48,834 nucleotides of DNA from Rhodocyclales bacterium (GCA_028292505.1 JAQGMF010000022.1:1-48834), one strand, 5' to 3'. Positions 26,789 to 36,480 are shown, counted from the first letter of the stretch. Numbers and translations: made by a program. Notes: generated by a model from the letters alone, not told the origin.

Positions 26789-29371
26789 TCAGCTCGGTTT
26801 GCGGAAGGTGATTTCGCCATTCACGGCATCTACAATCACCGTTTCCTTTGCGCCGAATCGCCCTTCCAGAATCTGCCTGGCGAGCGGATTCTCGATATGC
26901 TCCTGTATTGCCCGCTTCAGCGGCCGCGCACCGAATACCGGATCGAAGCCTGCTTTGGCGATCTCGTCGAGCGCCGCATCGGAAACCGTCAAACCAATTT
27001 CCAGACGCGCCAGACGCTTCTCCAGATATTTGAGCTGGATGCGCGCAATCGACTGGATATGCTCTTTGGCTAGCGAGTGGAAGACCACGACCTCATCGAT
27101 GCGGTTGATGAACTCCGGCCGGAAGTGGTTCTTTACCTCGCCCATCACCGCGGCCTTGACCAACTCGTAAGGCTGATCGGACATCTGCTGGATCATGTGG
27201 CTGCCCAGGTTGGATGTCATGACGATGACTGTGTTCTTGAAGTCCACCGTGCGGCCTTGTCCGTCCGTCATGCGGCCGTCATCGAGAACCTGAAGCAGCA
27301 CATTGAAGACATCCGGATGCGCTTTTTCGACCTCGTCGAAGAGCAGCACGGAGTAGGGCTTGCGGCGAACCTGCTCGGTGAGATAGCCGCCTTCCTCGTA
27401 GCCGACGTAGCCCGGCGGCGCGCCGATCAGACGCGCGACGGAATGCCTCTCCATGAACTCACTCATGTCGATGCGGATCATATAATCCTCCGAATCGAAC
27501 AGGAAGCCAGCAAGCGTTTTGCATAATTCGGTCTTGCCCACGCCGGTCGGGCCGAGAAAGAGGAAAGAGCCATAGGGACGATTCTCGTCCGACAAGCCCG
27601 CGCGCGAACGGCGGATCGCGTCGGCGACAAGGCGCACGGCTTCGTCCTGACCGACCACGCGCTGGTGCAGGGCATCTTCCATCTTCAGCAATTTCTCGCG
27701 CTCGCCCTGCATCATCTTGGACACCGGGATGCCGGTGGCGCGCGACACGACCTCGGCGATTTCCTCGGCACCCACCTGAGTGCGTAGCAGCTTGTGCGCA
27801 GGCTTGGCATCCTGCGCGCCTTCGGCATCCTTGAGTTGTGCTTCGAGTTTCGGCAACTCGCCGTATTGCAGTTCGCTCATCTTCTGCCAGTCGCCCCGGC
27901 GACGCGCTTCCTCCATCTGCAGCTTGATCTTCTCGATGGCTTCCTTGATGTGCTGGCTACCTTGTACCGCAGCCTTCTCGCTCTTCCATAATTCGTCGAG
28001 ATCGGCATATTCGCGTTCGAGCTTGCCGATCTCGTCGCCGATGAGGCCGAGGCGGCGGCGCGAGGCTTCATCCTTTTCCTTCTTCACCGCTTCGCGTTCG
28101 ATCTTGAGTTGAATCAAGCGGCGATCGAGCTTGTCCATCGTCTCCGGCTTCGAGTCGATTTCCATGCGGATGCGCGCCGCTGCTTCGTCGATCAGGTCGA
28201 TGGCCTTGTCGGGCAGAAAGCGGTCGGTGATATACCGATGGGATAATTCGGCCGCAGCCACGATGGCCGGGTCAGTGATGTCAACGCCGTGATGCACTTC
28301 GTATTTTTCCTGCAGCCCACGCAGGATGGCGATGGTGCTTTCCACACTGGGTTCGTCGACCAGCACTTTCTGGAAGCGGCGCTCCAGTGCCGCATCCTTT
28401 TCTATGTATTTGCGATATTCATCGAGCGTCGTTGCGCCGATGCAATGCAGTTCGCCGCGCGCCAAGGCAGGCTTCAACATATTGCCGGCATCCATGGCGC
28501 CTTCGGCTTTGCCAGCGCCGACCATGGTGTGAAGCTCGTCGATGAAGATGATGAGGCGTCCTTCTTCCTTGGCGATGTCATTCAGCACGGCCTTGAGGCG
28601 CTCCTCGAATTCGCCGCGAAATTTTGCGCCGGCCAGCAGCGCCGCCATGTCGAGCGAGAGCACGCTCTTGCCACGCAGGGTTTCGGGCACTTCGTCATTG
28701 ATGATGCGTTGTGCCAACCCTTCGACGATGGCTGTCTTGCCCACGCCCGGTTCGCCGATCAGCACTGGGTTGTTCTTGGTGCGGCGTTGCAGGATCTGGA
28801 TGGCGCGGCGGATCTCATCATCGCGCCCGATCACTGGATCGAGCTTGCCCTGTCGGGCCCGTTCGGTGAGGTCGATGCAATATTTCTTGAGAGATTCGCG
28901 CTGCGATTCGGCATCTTGATCGCCGACGCTGGCGCCGCCGCGCACCGCTTCGATGGCCGCTTCCAGGCTCTTGCGATTGGCGCCATGTTCTTTGAACAGC
29001 TTGCCGGTAGGGCCTTTGTCATCGCACAGCGCGAGCAGAAACATCTCGCTGGCAATGAACTGGTCGCCGCGTTTTTGCGCTTCACGGTCCGTCAGATTGA
29101 ACAGATTGGATAGATCGCGGCCGACCTGCACTTCGCCACCATGCCCCTGCACTTGCGGCAAACGGTCGATGGCTTTCTCCAGTGCTGCCCGCAAGGGCGG
29201 CGCGTTAATGCCTGCTCTGGCGAGCAAGGCGCTGGCACCGCCGTCTTCCTGTGTCAGCAGTGCCAGCAGGAGGTGTTGTGGCTCGATGTACTGGCTGTCA
29301 TGGCCGACAGCAATGCTTTGGGCATCGGCCAGGGCCTGCTGGAATTTGGTCGTGAGTTTGTCGAAACGCAT
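26789..29371 (-). CDS. clpB: ATP-dependent disaggregase chaperone ClpB
   Basis: 860-residue Hsp100 that resolubilises aggregates together with DnaK. An N-terminal Clp repeat domain (1-145) is followed by NBD1 with Walker A GEPGVGKT (about 206-213), the coiled-coil M domain (about 410-525) that distinguishes ClpB from ClpA/C, NBD2 with Walker [10 protein letters not shown] (about 605-613), and a C-terminal D2 domain. The length equals the family norm (857 in E. coli). GGAGG precedes the ATG. A heat-shock promoter lies at 29427-29454. Confidence 0.98.
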   Translation of the reverse strand: MRFDKLTTKFQQALADAQSIAVGHDSQYIEPQHLLLALLTQEDGGASALLARAGINAPPLRAALEKAIDRLPQVQGHGGEVQVGRDLSNLFNLTDREAQKRGDQFIASEMFLLALCDDKGPTGKLFKEHGANRKSLEAAIEAVRGGASVGDQDAESQRESLKKYCIDLTERARQGKLDPVIGRDDEIRRAIQILQRRTKNNPVLIGEPGVGKTAIVEGLAQRIINDEVPETLRGKSVLSLDMAALLAGAKFRGEFEERLKAVLNDIAKEEGRLIIFIDELHTMVGAGKAEGAMDAGNMLKPALARGELHCIGATTLDEYRKYIEKDAALERRFQKVLVDEPSVESTIAILRGLQEKYEVHHGVDITDPAIVAAAELSHRYITDRFLPDKAIDLIDEAAARIRMEIDSKPETMDKLDRRLIQLKIEREAVKKEKDEASRRRLGLIGDEIGKLEREYADLDELWKSEKAAVQGSQHIKEAIEKIKLQMEEARRRGDWQKMSELQYGELPKLEAQLKDAEGAQDAKPAHKLLRTQVGAEEIAEVVSRATGIPVSKMMQGEREKLLKMEDALHQRVVGQDEAVRLVADAIRRSRAGLSDENRPYGSFLFLGPTGVGKTELCKTLAGFLFDSEDYMIRIDMSEFMERHSVARLIGAPPGYVGYEEGGYLTEQVRRKPYSVLLFDEVEKAHPDVFNVLLQVLDDGRMTDGQGRTVDFKNTVIVMTSNLGSHMIQQMSDQPYELVKAAVMGEVKNHFRPEFINRIDEVVVFHSLAKEHIQSIARIQLKYLEKRLARLEIGLTVSDAALDEIAKAGFDPVFGARPLKRAIQEHIENPLARQILEGRFGAKETVIVDAVNGEITFRKPS

Positions 29372-29426
29372 GGGTCAATCCTCCGGTTTGCTGCACGCTT
29401 CATGTTCGAGCATATTTCTCGGTGAC

Positions 29427-29454
29427 ACATTGGGGCGTCCGCAAGGCTTTCAAG
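29427..29454 (-). promoter_or_regulatory. Sigma-32 (heat-shock) promoter of clpB
   Basis: On the minus strand there is CTTGAAA (29454-29448), a 12-bp spacer, then CCCCAATGT (29435-29427), close to the RpoH consensus CTTGAA / CCCCAT-T. It lies 56 bp upstream of the clpB ATG. The known control of clpB by RpoH in proteobacteria supports the call. Confidence 0.8.
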
Positions 29455-29659
29455 CGGCGCCATCTGTGCGAAATACCAACCAATTTGTTATAGCGGTCAT
29501 AGCGTTATTGCGTATCGATAAACCTTGTTGATGGTGTTATGGTCTACGCCGCCATCGGGTGCTGTTGATGACTTTTGTAATTGGCTTGGCGCCACCCCGC
29601 GGACCGTGCTGCAATACTTGAACCTTGCAGCCGGGCCGAATTTTTCTGGAGAGCAGAGA

Positions 29660-30163
29660 ATGACAAACAAGGTCGAACAAACGGTTGCAACGATGCAGAA
29701 GAAGAACCTGGAGTCGGCCATGCGCCTGGCTCAGCTCTCCATCGAAAATTCGCAACGCATATTGCATCTGCAGATGCAGACGGCGAAGGAAATGTTCGAG
29801 GATGGTGTGAGTAACGTTCAATCGCTGACGCAGGTCAAGACGCCACAAGAGGCCATGGAACTGCGCGCCCGCTATGCGCAGCATGCTGCGGAAAAGATGC
29901 TGACGACGAGTCGCAACATCGCCGAAATTACGGCCGAGGTGCAAACTGAAATGAGCAAGCTGGTCAGTCAGCAGCTCAATTCGGGCAGCCATGATCTGAT
30001 GGAGGCAATGCAGGGTTTCCTCAAAGGCATGCCGCTCAATAGTCACGCCGCCGCGGAAGCCATGCAGACTACATTCGAGACGGCACGCAAGACGCTGGAG
30101 CAGGTGGCCAAGGCGTCCAGCGATGCTTTTAGCGCCGTCGCGCAGACGGGCAAGAAGCGCTAG
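29660..30163 (+). CDS. phaP: Phasin family protein
   Basis: 167-residue, almost entirely helical, amphipathic protein that coats polyhydroxyalkanoate granules. Phasin-like segments are ESAMRLAQLSIENSQRILHL, VKTPQEAMELRARYAQHAAE, ISKLV-type MSKLVSQQLN and the terminal AVAQTGKKR. Start ATG at 29660 has GGAGAG a few bases upstream; a longer frame to 29525 is not supported. No pha synthase genes are in the window. Confidence 0.9.
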   Translation: MTNKVEQTVATMQKKNLESAMRLAQLSIENSQRILHLQMQTAKEMFEDGVSNVQSLTQVKTPQEAMELRARYAQHAAEKMLTTSRNIAEITAEVQTEMSKLVSQQLNSGSHDLMEAMQGFLKGMPLNSHAAAEAMQTTFETARKTLEQVAKASSDAFSAVAQTGKKR

Positions 30164-30566
30164 AGATCCGGGCTGATAAGTATCGTCATCCCGGGGGAGT
30201 GGTAAGCCGGCATTTCCGCGTAGCGGAAGCTTGCAAGGCCGGAACCGGGTGTCTTGAACCTTTCCCTTCGTAAAAAATCGTCACGGCGATGCGTCGTAGG
30301 GGATATTGATTTGTCGTATTCCATAGGCTCCAACGTGATCGACGGATGCACTATGTTGTCCGTCCAGCCCTTGGCAGAGCAGGGCCAAGCGCAGTCAGTA
30401 AAATAAAAAACCGCCCGATTCCGGGCGATTTTTTTTGGCAATCGTAAAGTCGTTCCTCGGTTAAGCAGCGGAGCATGGGTTTACCCCGATGTCCAGCAGT
30501 GGGTGAATCATTTAGCTTGGCGCGGCAGCTCGTAGAAGCTGCTGTAAACCATAACGGAGGAAGACA
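30164..30566. other. Intergenic region between phasin and exported beta-helix protein
   Basis: 403 bp. Near its start is a structured stretch (30190-30260) with hairpin TTCCGC-GTA-GCGGAA (30214-30228) nested between GCCGG-containing arms; this may be the phasin 3' end. A strong terminator follows at 30403-30436. The leader of the next gene contains a small hairpin (GCAGCT 30525-30530 with AGCTGC 30537-30542) and a good GGAGGAAG ribosome-binding site at 30556. No convincing promoter or riboswitch core was identified. Confidence 0.5.
30403..30436. terminator. Bidirectional Rho-independent terminator
   Basis: CGCCCG (30412-30417) pairs with CGGGCG (30422-30427). The hairpin is flanked by a run of A on the left and eight T on the right, so it works for both strands. 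It separates the phasin unit from the next operon. Confidence 0.85.
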
Positions 30567-32819
30567 ATGATGTGCATATCAATGCCTGCATCGAGCAGGC
30601 TTTTCGTGTCGCCATCCCTCGCCGGCGTTTTAACCGCCCGGGTCACGCGTGGCATCAAAACATTTCTTATTGGCGCAGTCATGGCGGGAACGCCTTTCGC
30701 CGTTGGCGCCGCAACCATCACCAGCAGCAGCGGCTTCGTCAATACATCGATCGCCACGCAAACCGGCATCTTCACCGCGACCTTCGACGCCAGCCCGTCG
30801 ATCTCCCCGGCCAACGATGTCCTGTCCTTCAGCAGTGGCGCGCAGACGGCGTACACCGGCATGGCGGCCAGCGTACGTTTCAACACCACAGGTACCATCG
30901 ACGCGCGCAATGGCGGCGCCTATGCGGCGGCTTCAAGCATTCCCTTTTCGGCTGGTAGCAACTACCACTTCCGCATGGTGATCAATGTTGCTGGTCATAC
31001 CTATTCCGCATATGTGACACCCCCAGGAGGTTCGGAGCTGACGATTGCCAGCAACTACGCTTTCCGTACCGAACAGGCCGGCATCACCAGCGTTAATAAC
31101 TTTGACGCCAATGTGAATTCCTCACCCGGTGGCTCGCTGACCTACACGACACCCACCATTGCCGGCAGCTCCAGCTCTTCCTCGTCGGTCTCGAGCAGTT
31201 CCAGTTCAGTTTCCAGTTCCTCGTCTTCCTCCGTGAGCTCGAGTTCAAGCTCCAGCAGTTCGGTGAGTTCTAGCTCCAGCTCTTCGAGCAGCACTGCAGG
31301 TACGACCATCAACAGTAGCAATGGCTTCGTCAATTCGGCCATCGCCAACCAAACGGGCATCTTTACCGCAACCTTCGATGCCAAGCCTTCGATCTCGCCG
31401 GCCAACGACGTGCTGTCCTTCAGCAGTGGTGCGCAGACGACGTTTACTGGGCTTGCAGCTATCGTGCGCTTCAACACCACCGGCACGATCGACGCGCGTA
31501 ACGGCGGCGCTTATGCCGCAGTGACGAGTGTTCCGTTCTCGGCCAACAGCACGTATCACTTCCGCATGGTGGTCAACGTAACGGCCAAGACTTACTCAGC
31601 CTACGTGACCGCGCCGGGAGGAAGCGAGCAAACGATCGCGACAAACTATGCTTTCCGTACCGAGCAGGCCGGCATCACCAACATTAATAACTTCGATGCC
31701 AATGTCAATTCTGCGCCAGGCGGTTCGCTGACCTACACGCTGCCGGTTATTACCGGTAGTTCTTCGAGTTCGGTGTCTTCGTCTTCGTCGAGCTCGGTTT
31801 CTTCATCCTCATCGAGCTCAAGTTCGTCGGTATCGAGCTCTTCATCGTCGAGCTCTAGTAGCTCAAGCAGCTCTTCCGGCTCAGGTACGACGTATAACGT
31901 TACGACCGCGGCTACTCTGACTACCGCACTGGGCAAGGTCGTGGCAGGCGATACCATCATCCTCGGTGCGGGCACTTACAGCGGAACCTTCGTGGCGACG
32001 CGCAGCGGTGCAAAGGGCAATCCGATCACCTTGCGCGGTCCGTCCGGCGCTGTGCTCACAGGCAGCAGCTATGGCTTCCATCTGCAAGCCAACTACTGGG
32101 TGTTGAGTGGATTCACGGTTGCCAATTCCAGCAAAGGCATCGTCCTCGATGGCGCTAACCACAATGTGATCGATACGGTGACGGTGCATGATATCGGCGA
32201 CGAAGCTGTTCATTTCCGGGCCTTCAGCTCCAACAATGTCCTGCAGAACAGCAGCATCTATAACACTGGCAAGTCATCGCCTGGTTTTGGTGAAGGCGTC
32301 TATATCGGTTCGGCCAATTCCAATTGGGGCACCTATACAGGCGGCAAACCCGACACCAGCGACAACAACTGCGTGGCCAACAACCAGATCGGCCCCAACG
32401 TTGCTGCCGAAGGAGCGGATCTGAAAGAGGGCAGCACTGGCGGCATTATCGTCGGCAATACCTTCAACGGTTCTGGCATCAGCGGCGCCAACTTTGCTGA
32501 CAGCGTGATCGACGTGAAGGGCAACAACTACCTGCTCTATGGCAACACGGTGATCAATCCGAGCAAGACCAGTGCTTTGCTCGACGGTTTCCAATCGCAC
32601 CAGGTGCTTGCTGGCTGGGGTAACAATGCTACTTTCCAGGCAAATAGCTTCAACACCCAATCGAGTGGTTACGGCATCAACGTGGATGTCAAATCGACCG
32701 GTACGGTGGTGTGTAGCGACAACACCTCGACCAGTTCGGCATCCGGTCTGACTAATGTGTCGACGACCAGCTGTGCAGTGCGCAGCAAGCCGGTGTGCCC
32801 AGCGGTGACATCGATGTAA
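30567..32819 (+). CDS. Exported protein: two repeat domains, polyserine linkers, C-terminal beta-helix
   Basis: 750 residues. A long signal peptide (hydrophobic TFLIGAVMAGTPFAVGA before about residue 49) is followed by domain A (about 49-198), a Ser/Val linker (about 199-243), domain B (about 245-396), about 80% identical to A by eye, a second Ser linker (about 397-438), and a right-handed parallel beta-helix (about 441-741). The helix begins VAGDTIILGAGTYSGTF, as in polysaccharide-lyase-like proteins. Polyserine linkers joining secreted carbohydrate-active modules are well known in Cellvibrio and Saccharophagus. The role is probably polysaccharide binding or cleavage; no catalytic residues could be assigned. 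The start is supported by GGAGGAAG. A terminator follows. The nearby secretion operon could export it (inference). Confidence 0.85.
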   Translation: MMCISMPASSRLFVSPSLAGVLTARVTRGIKTFLIGAVMAGTPFAVGAATITSSSGFVNTSIATQTGIFTATFDASPSISPANDVLSFSSGAQTAYTGMAASVRFNTTGTIDARNGGAYAAASSIPFSAGSNYHFRMVINVAGHTYSAYVTPPGGSELTIASNYAFRTEQAGITSVNNFDANVNSSPGGSLTYTTPTIAGSSSSSSSVSSSSSSVSSSSSSSVSSSSSSSSSVSSSSSSSSSTAGTTINSSNGFVNSAIANQTGIFTATFDAKPSISPANDVLSFSSGAQTTFTGLAAIVRFNTTGTIDARNGGAYAAVTSVPFSANSTYHFRMVVNVTAKTYSAYVTAPGGSEQTIATNYAFRTEQAGITNINNFDANVNSAPGGSLTYTLPVITGSSSSSVSSSSSSSVSSSSSSSSSSVSSSSSSSSSSSSSSSGSGTTYNVTTAATLTTALGKVVAGDTIILGAGTYSGTFVATRSGAKGNPITLRGPSGAVLTGSSYGFHLQANYWVLSGFTVANSSKGIVLDGANHNVIDTVTVHDIGDEAVHFRAFSSNNVLQNSSIYNTGKSSPGFGEGVYIGSANSNWGTYTGGKPDTSDNNCVANNQIGPNVAAEGADLKEGSTGGIIVGNTFNGSGISGANFADSVIDVKGNNYLLYGNTVINPSKTSALLDGFQSHQVLAGWGNNATFQANSFNTQSSGYGINVDVKSTGTVVCSDNTSTSSASGLTNVSTTSCAVRSKPVCPAVTSM
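30711..31755 (+). repeat. Tandem duplication of a ~150-codon domain within the exported protein
   Basis: Copy 1 spans about 30711-31160 and copy 2 about 31300-31755. Shared words such as QTGIFTATFDA, SISPANDVLSFSSGAQT, RFNTTGTIDARNGGAYAA and NYAFRTEQAGIT are identical in both. Third-position differences are frequent, so the duplication is not brand new. The polyserine linkers that follow each copy use mixed TCN and AGY codons. Confidence 0.85.
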
Positions 32820-32860
32820 GCAAGTGGCCGGCAGGCAATGCCTGCCTGGACTAAGCGACG

Positions 32861-32898
32861 AAAAGCGCTCCCGGAGTTTTCCGGGGGCGCTTTTTTTT
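32861..32898 (+). terminator. Rho-independent terminator after the beta-helix protein gene
   Basis: GCGCTCCCGGA (32865-32875) pairs with TCCGGGGGCGC (32880-32890), with one G-T pair, followed by eight T. It lies 45 bp after the stop codon. Confidence 0.9.
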
Positions 32899-32923
32899 GG
32901 ACATTCGATTTTCTGCAAAGATG

Positions 32924-33004
32924 CGTCATTCCCGCGAAAGCGGGAATCCACTTGGTGGCACAGGCATCACGTAGAAGTGGATTCCCGCTTTCGCGGGAAT
33001 GACG
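32924..33004. repeat. REP-like palindrome pair, intact copy
   Basis: Perfect 30-bp inverted arms at 32924-32953 and 32975-33004, each containing the TTCCCGC-GAAA-GCGGGAA hairpin, around a 21-bp centre. Same family as 12201-12282 and 37405-37432. It lies between convergent genes. The rest of 32820-33109 holds only the terminator at 32861 and a short GGCAGGCA/TGCCTGCC palindrome near 32838. Confidence 0.9.
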
Positions 33005-33109
33005 AAAACTGAGGCTTAGCAAGTTAAGTACGTAATTCCTTTTTCGGCGCGTTGGCATGCGCAATCACTGGCTTGCCGTTCGCTGAACGGCAACTATGAA
33101 ATTTGCATA

Positions 33110-34426
33110 TCAGGCGCTCGTGCCGGCCTCTGCTTTCATCAGACGGAGGATGTGCCGTGCAGCCGTAAGACCTGACCGCACCGCAGTCTCGATGGTGGCG
33201 GGATAGGGCGACTGCACGTAGTCGCCCGCCAGCACCAGATTCTTGATCGGCGTGATATGAAGGGGGCGCAAGAGCGACGGGCTACACGAAAATGTGGCCC
33301 GTTTTTCCGTGATGACGGTGGACCATTTTGGGGCCGACAAGCGCGGGATCAGCGCCTCGACGGCTTCATGCGCGCGCAGACCGAGCTCTTCACGGCTGAG
33401 TTCCGAATGTGGCCCGCGTGCCGAAATCACCGCGGCGAGAAGACCTTTCGGTCCGCCAAGCTGACCGCGATCGAACAGCCATTGCACGGTCGAATTCGCC
33501 ACGCCTATCATCGGCTCCGGCAAGCGTATCGATTCGTCATACTCCAGGTAGACCGTGGTGATCGGCTGATGCGTCATGCCATCGACTTGCTGACGCAGCA
33601 GGCTCAACTCGGGAAAGCCCGCCAGCAAATCGTTCACGTGATAAGGGCCGACGGCCACAACGACGTGACTGAAGCGCTCGCCTTCGAACGGATTGCCGAC
33701 GAGGCGGAACGTGTCTTCGTCGAGCTCGATGCTTTTGATCGGCGTCGCGATATTCACGGTGCCGCCGCTGCGTGCCAGGAACTGCGCGGCGGGCACCGGC
33801 AGTAACTCGCTCAGATCGATGCGCGGAATCAGCAACTCGCTCATCGACGCACTGCCGATCAGCGAGTCGCGCAAAACGTTGATGAAGATCTGCGCCGAGG
33901 CTTCGTCGGCGGGCGTATTCAGTGCCGCCACGCACAAGGGTTCCCACAGCAGTTCGCGCAGCAGTGGCGTTTGCCGGGTGTCGGCGAGTAGTTGCGAAAC
34001 GCTGCAATCCTGCATCAATGCATAATGCATACGCTTGAGCGTGCGCATCAGGCGCACCACCGCCAGCCGATCGGCCCAGCTCATCTGGCGCGAGCGCAGC
34101 AAACCCACTGCCAGATGAAACGGCGCGGGCAGATTGGCGGCGCGCAGATCTAACCGTCCCGGTACATGCAGCGTGAAGGGACGCGTGATGAGCTGGCGTG
34201 GTGGCACGCGCAGGAAGCGCAGCATGCGTAGCGTCTCGGTATAGGCGCCGAGGAGGATATGCTGGCCGTTGTCGATGCGGCGCCCATCTTTTTCCACAAC
34301 GCGCGCACGACCACCGAGCGTACGCCCGGCTTCGAAAACGGTTACCTGGACGCCGGCGCGTGCCAGCTCCACCGCAGCGGAGAGCCCCGCATAGCCGGCG
34401 CCGATGATGGCGACACGCTGGCCCAT
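33110..34426 (-). CDS. hpnE: Hydroxysqualene dehydroxylase HpnE
   Basis: 438-residue FAD-dependent amine-oxidase-fold enzyme that reduces hydroxysqualene to squalene, the third step of the HpnCDE route to hopanoids. Rossmann motif VAIIGAGYAGLSAAVELARAG at the N-terminus, then GGRARVVEKDGRRIDNGQHI, and the C-terminal FAD motif LVLAGDYVQSPYPATIETAV. The start at 34426 is preferred because it begins 5 residues before the Rossmann strand; the frame is open further upstream, through the remnant at 34429-34629 and beyond, in a different frame from that gene. Last gene of the hpn operon. Confidence 0.93.
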   Translation of the reverse strand: MGQRVAIIGAGYAGLSAAVELARAGVQVTVFEAGRTLGGRARVVEKDGRRIDNGQHILLGAYTETLRMLRFLRVPPRQLITRPFTLHVPGRLDLRAANLPAPFHLAVGLLRSRQMSWADRLAVVRLMRTLKRMHYALMQDCSVSQLLADTRQTPLLRELLWEPLCVAALNTPADEASAQIFINVLRDSLIGSASMSELLIPRIDLSELLPVPAAQFLARSGGTVNIATPIKSIELDEDTFRLVGNPFEGERFSHVVVAVGPYHVNDLLAGFPELSLLRQQVDGMTHQPITTVYLEYDESIRLPEPMIGVANSTVQWLFDRGQLGGPKGLLAAVISARGPHSELSREELGLRAHEAVEALIPRLSAPKWSTVITEKRATFSCSPSLLRPLHITPIKNLVLAGDYVQSPYPATIETAVRSGLTAARHILRLMKAEAGTSA

Positions 34427-34428
34427 AC

Positions 34429-34629
34429 TCACTTTTTGACGACCAGCAAGCGACCGTCGTCGAGCGGCAAGATGCCTCGTGGCATTTTCAGACCGGAGGC
34501 AAGCACGCCACCGCACAAATCCGCGGGCGTCTTCACGTCGAACCGTGGTAGCTCACCGCAGTTTCTGGCTTGTGCCGATATGCTCACGAGCAGTGCACAA
34601 GCAGCAACGAAAATAACAGGTCGGAACAT
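34429..34629 (-). pseudogene. Truncated secreted sugar-dehydrogenase-like gene inside the hpn operon
   Basis: 66 codons. A signal peptide (VIFVAACALLVSISAQA) is followed by about 45 residues ending MPRGILPLDDGRLLVVKK and a stop. The last part looks like the first blade of a sorbosone/glucose dehydrogenase or NHL-type propeller (the 'RG...P-DGRLLVV' start), after which several hundred residues would be expected. Instead the frame stops 2 bp before the hpnE ATG. Four bp separate it from hpnD. Most likely a deletion remnant that preserved operon spacing; a small secreted protein in its own right cannot be excluded. Confidence 0.6.
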
Positions 34630-34633
34630 GTTT

Positions 34634-35467
34634 TCAGTATTTCAACCAGGTGCGTGCCGCGATCCACAACTTGCGCAGCGGCGTCAGTGACGTGCGTTGG
34701 GTCAGCACTTTACAGCCATCGGCCTTGATCTCTTTCAAGGTCGTGCGATAGATGGCCGCCATGATGAGCCCCGCGCGCTGGCTCTTGCAATCGGCCGGCG
34801 GCAGCAGCGCCATGGCCTGATCGTAGTATCGCTCGGCGCGTTCGATCTGGAACTCCATCAGCGCGCGGAAGTCGTCGCTATAGTGCGCATCGGTGATCTG
34901 CCGCGCCGTCACATTGAAGCGCTGCAACTCGTCGATCGGCAGGTAGATGCGCCCGCGCCGCGCATCCTCACCCACGTCGCGAATGATATTGGTGAGCTGG
35001 AAGGCCATGCCAAGGTCATGCGCGTACTTCAGCGTCTGTGGATCGGTGTAGCCGAAGATCTCCGCCGCCAGCAAGCCGACGACGCTGGCCACGCGATAGC
35101 AGTAAAGTTCCAGCGCTTTGAAGTCGAGGTAGCGTGTCTGCTGCAAATCCATCTGCATACCGTCGATGATTTCCAGCAAGCGCTCGCGCGGAAGTTTGAA
35201 AGTTTTCGCGACTTCGGCGAGCGCCTGCGTTACCGGGTGTGTCGGCTTGCCGCCGTGGATCTCCGCCGTCTCCTTGCGCCACCAGTCGAGCTTGGTCTGC
35301 GCAATCTGCATATCTTCCGTTTCATCGACGACGTCGTCCACCTCACGACAGAAGGCATACAAGGCCATGATGGCCTGCCGCCGTTCGAGTGGCAAAAACA
35401 GGAAGCTGTAGTAAAAGCTTGAACCGCTCGCAGCGGCTTTCTGTTGGCAGTAGTCGAATGGATTCAT
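34634..35467 (-). CDS. hpnD: Presqualene diphosphate synthase HpnD
   Basis: 277 residues, squalene/phytoene synthase family. It condenses two farnesyl diphosphates to presqualene diphosphate. First Asp-rich motif DDVVDE (44-49), second NIIRDVGEDARRGRIYLP (about 160-177). The HpnD-type N-terminus (FDYCQQKAAASGSSFYYSFL) separates it from HpnC. It lies 4 bp downstream of hpnC in the same operon. Confidence 0.95.
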   Translation of the reverse strand: MNPFDYCQQKAAASGSSFYYSFLFLPLERRQAIMALYAFCREVDDVVDETEDMQIAQTKLDWWRKETAEIHGGKPTHPVTQALAEVAKTFKLPRERLLEIIDGMQMDLQQTRYLDFKALELYCYRVASVVGLLAAEIFGYTDPQTLKYAHDLGMAFQLTNIIRDVGEDARRGRIYLPIDELQRFNVTARQITDAHYSDDFRALMEFQIERAERYYDQAMALLPPADCKSQRAGLIMAAIYRTTLKEIKADGCKVLTQRTSLTPLRKLWIAARTWLKY

Positions 35468-35471
35468 CAGT

Positions 35472-36293
35472 TCAGTTCTTTATATGCATCAAGCATGCCC
35501 GGCCGAACATGCGCAACCAATCGGTTTTGCCAAGGGTAGGCCTGCGGCGGAACACATCGTAATCGACCGCCTCGATTTGCTCCAGCGTGCGCAAGCCGCC
35601 CTGCACCACGAGGCGCAGTTCCCAGCCAATGCGGCCGGGCAGCGCGAGGGCGAGCGGCGCACCTCGTTGCAGCATGCCACGCGCACAGTCGATTTCGAAG
35701 CGCATGAGATTGCGCCACGCATCATCGACGCGTCCCTCGGCAATCTGCGCTTCACTCACTGCAAAGCGCAGTAAATCTTCCTGCGGCAGATAGACACGAT
35801 CCTTCTGCCAGTCCACCGCCACGTCCTGCCAGAAATTGATGTACTGCAACGCCGAGCAGATGTCGTCCGAGCGCAAGAGATTTGCAGGTGTTGCGCGTTG
35901 ATACAGGTGCAGCAGCAGGCGCCCGACGGGATCGGCCGAGCGGCGACTGTAATCGCGCAGCTCGACAAAGTTGGCATAGCGCGTCTTGACCACATCCTGC
36001 GAAAACGCATCGATCAAATCGCGCAACAAAGTGGTTGGCAGACCGAAGGCGCGCACATTGCGCGCGAGGCGCGCGAACATCGGCTCTGCCGGCATGCCAC
36101 CCGAATCGATAGTGTCCAGCTCGCGTCGGTATTCATCGAGCTGAGTCAGCCGGACCGATGGCGCGGCATCGCCTTCATCGGCGAGATCGTCGGCGCTACG
36201 CGCGAAAGCGTAGATAGCCTCGATCGGCTCGCGCAGATGGCGCGGCAACAGCAGCGACGCAACAGGAAAGTTTTCGTAATGCTCGACGGGCAC
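35472..36293 (-). CDS. hpnC: Hydroxysqualene synthase HpnC
   Basis: 273 residues, squalene/phytoene synthase family. It converts presqualene diphosphate to hydroxysqualene. The N-terminus HYENFPVASLLLPRHLR is HpnC-like. Asp-rich motifs are DDLADE (35-40) and FWQDVAVDWQKDRVYLP. First gene of the minus-strand operon hpnC-hpnD-(remnant)-hpnE. No shc squalene-hopene cyclase gene is in the window; it must lie elsewhere if hopanoids are made. Confidence 0.95.
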   Translation of the reverse strand: MPVEHYENFPVASLLLPRHLREPIEAIYAFARSADDLADEGDAAPSVRLTQLDEYRRELDTIDSGGMPAEPMFARLARNVRAFGLPTTLLRDLIDAFSQDVVKTRYANFVELRDYSRRSADPVGRLLLHLYQRATPANLLRSDDICSALQYINFWQDVAVDWQKDRVYLPQEDLLRFAVSEAQIAEGRVDDAWRNLMRFEIDCARGMLQRGAPLALALPGRIGWELRLVVQGGLRTLEQIEAVDYDVFRRRPTLGKTDWLRMFGRACLMHIKN

Positions 36294-36347
36294 TCGGGGA
36301 TCGCGGGATGCGTGGATTTGAGCCAGTCGGCGAGTATAGCCAGCTGC

Positions 36348-36353
36348 TATAAT
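36348..36353 (+). promoter_or_regulatory. Perfect -10 box of the tRNA-Leu gene
   Basis: TATAAT at 36348-36353, 42 bp before the tRNA. The -35 region (around GTCGGC, 16 bp upstream) is poor. Initiation would be near 36360. Confidence 0.55.
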
Positions 36354-36395
36354 TCGCGCCTCACTATTGTCGGCGCCATGCTGACAATGCTGTCG

Positions 36396-36480
36396 GCCCA
36401 GGTGGCGAAATTGGTAGACGCACCAGATTTAGGTTCTGGCGTAGCAATACGTGGGGGTTCGAGTCCCTTCCTGGGCACCA
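36396..36480 (+). tRNA. tRNA-Leu (anticodon UAG)
   Basis: 85 nt including encoded CCA. The acceptor stem is GCCCAGG with CCTGGGC. The anticodon stem CCAGA/TCTGG encloses loop TTTAGGT with anticodon TAG at 36430-36432. The long variable arm of class II tRNAs is visible. T-arm loop TTCGAGT. Reads CUA and other CUN codons. Confidence 0.97.

Noticed and set aside
30440..30566. Possible c-di-GMP-type riboswitch in the leader of the beta-helix protein
   Set aside because: The conserved GEMM core words are absent; only a short resemblance near 30475-30490 was seen.
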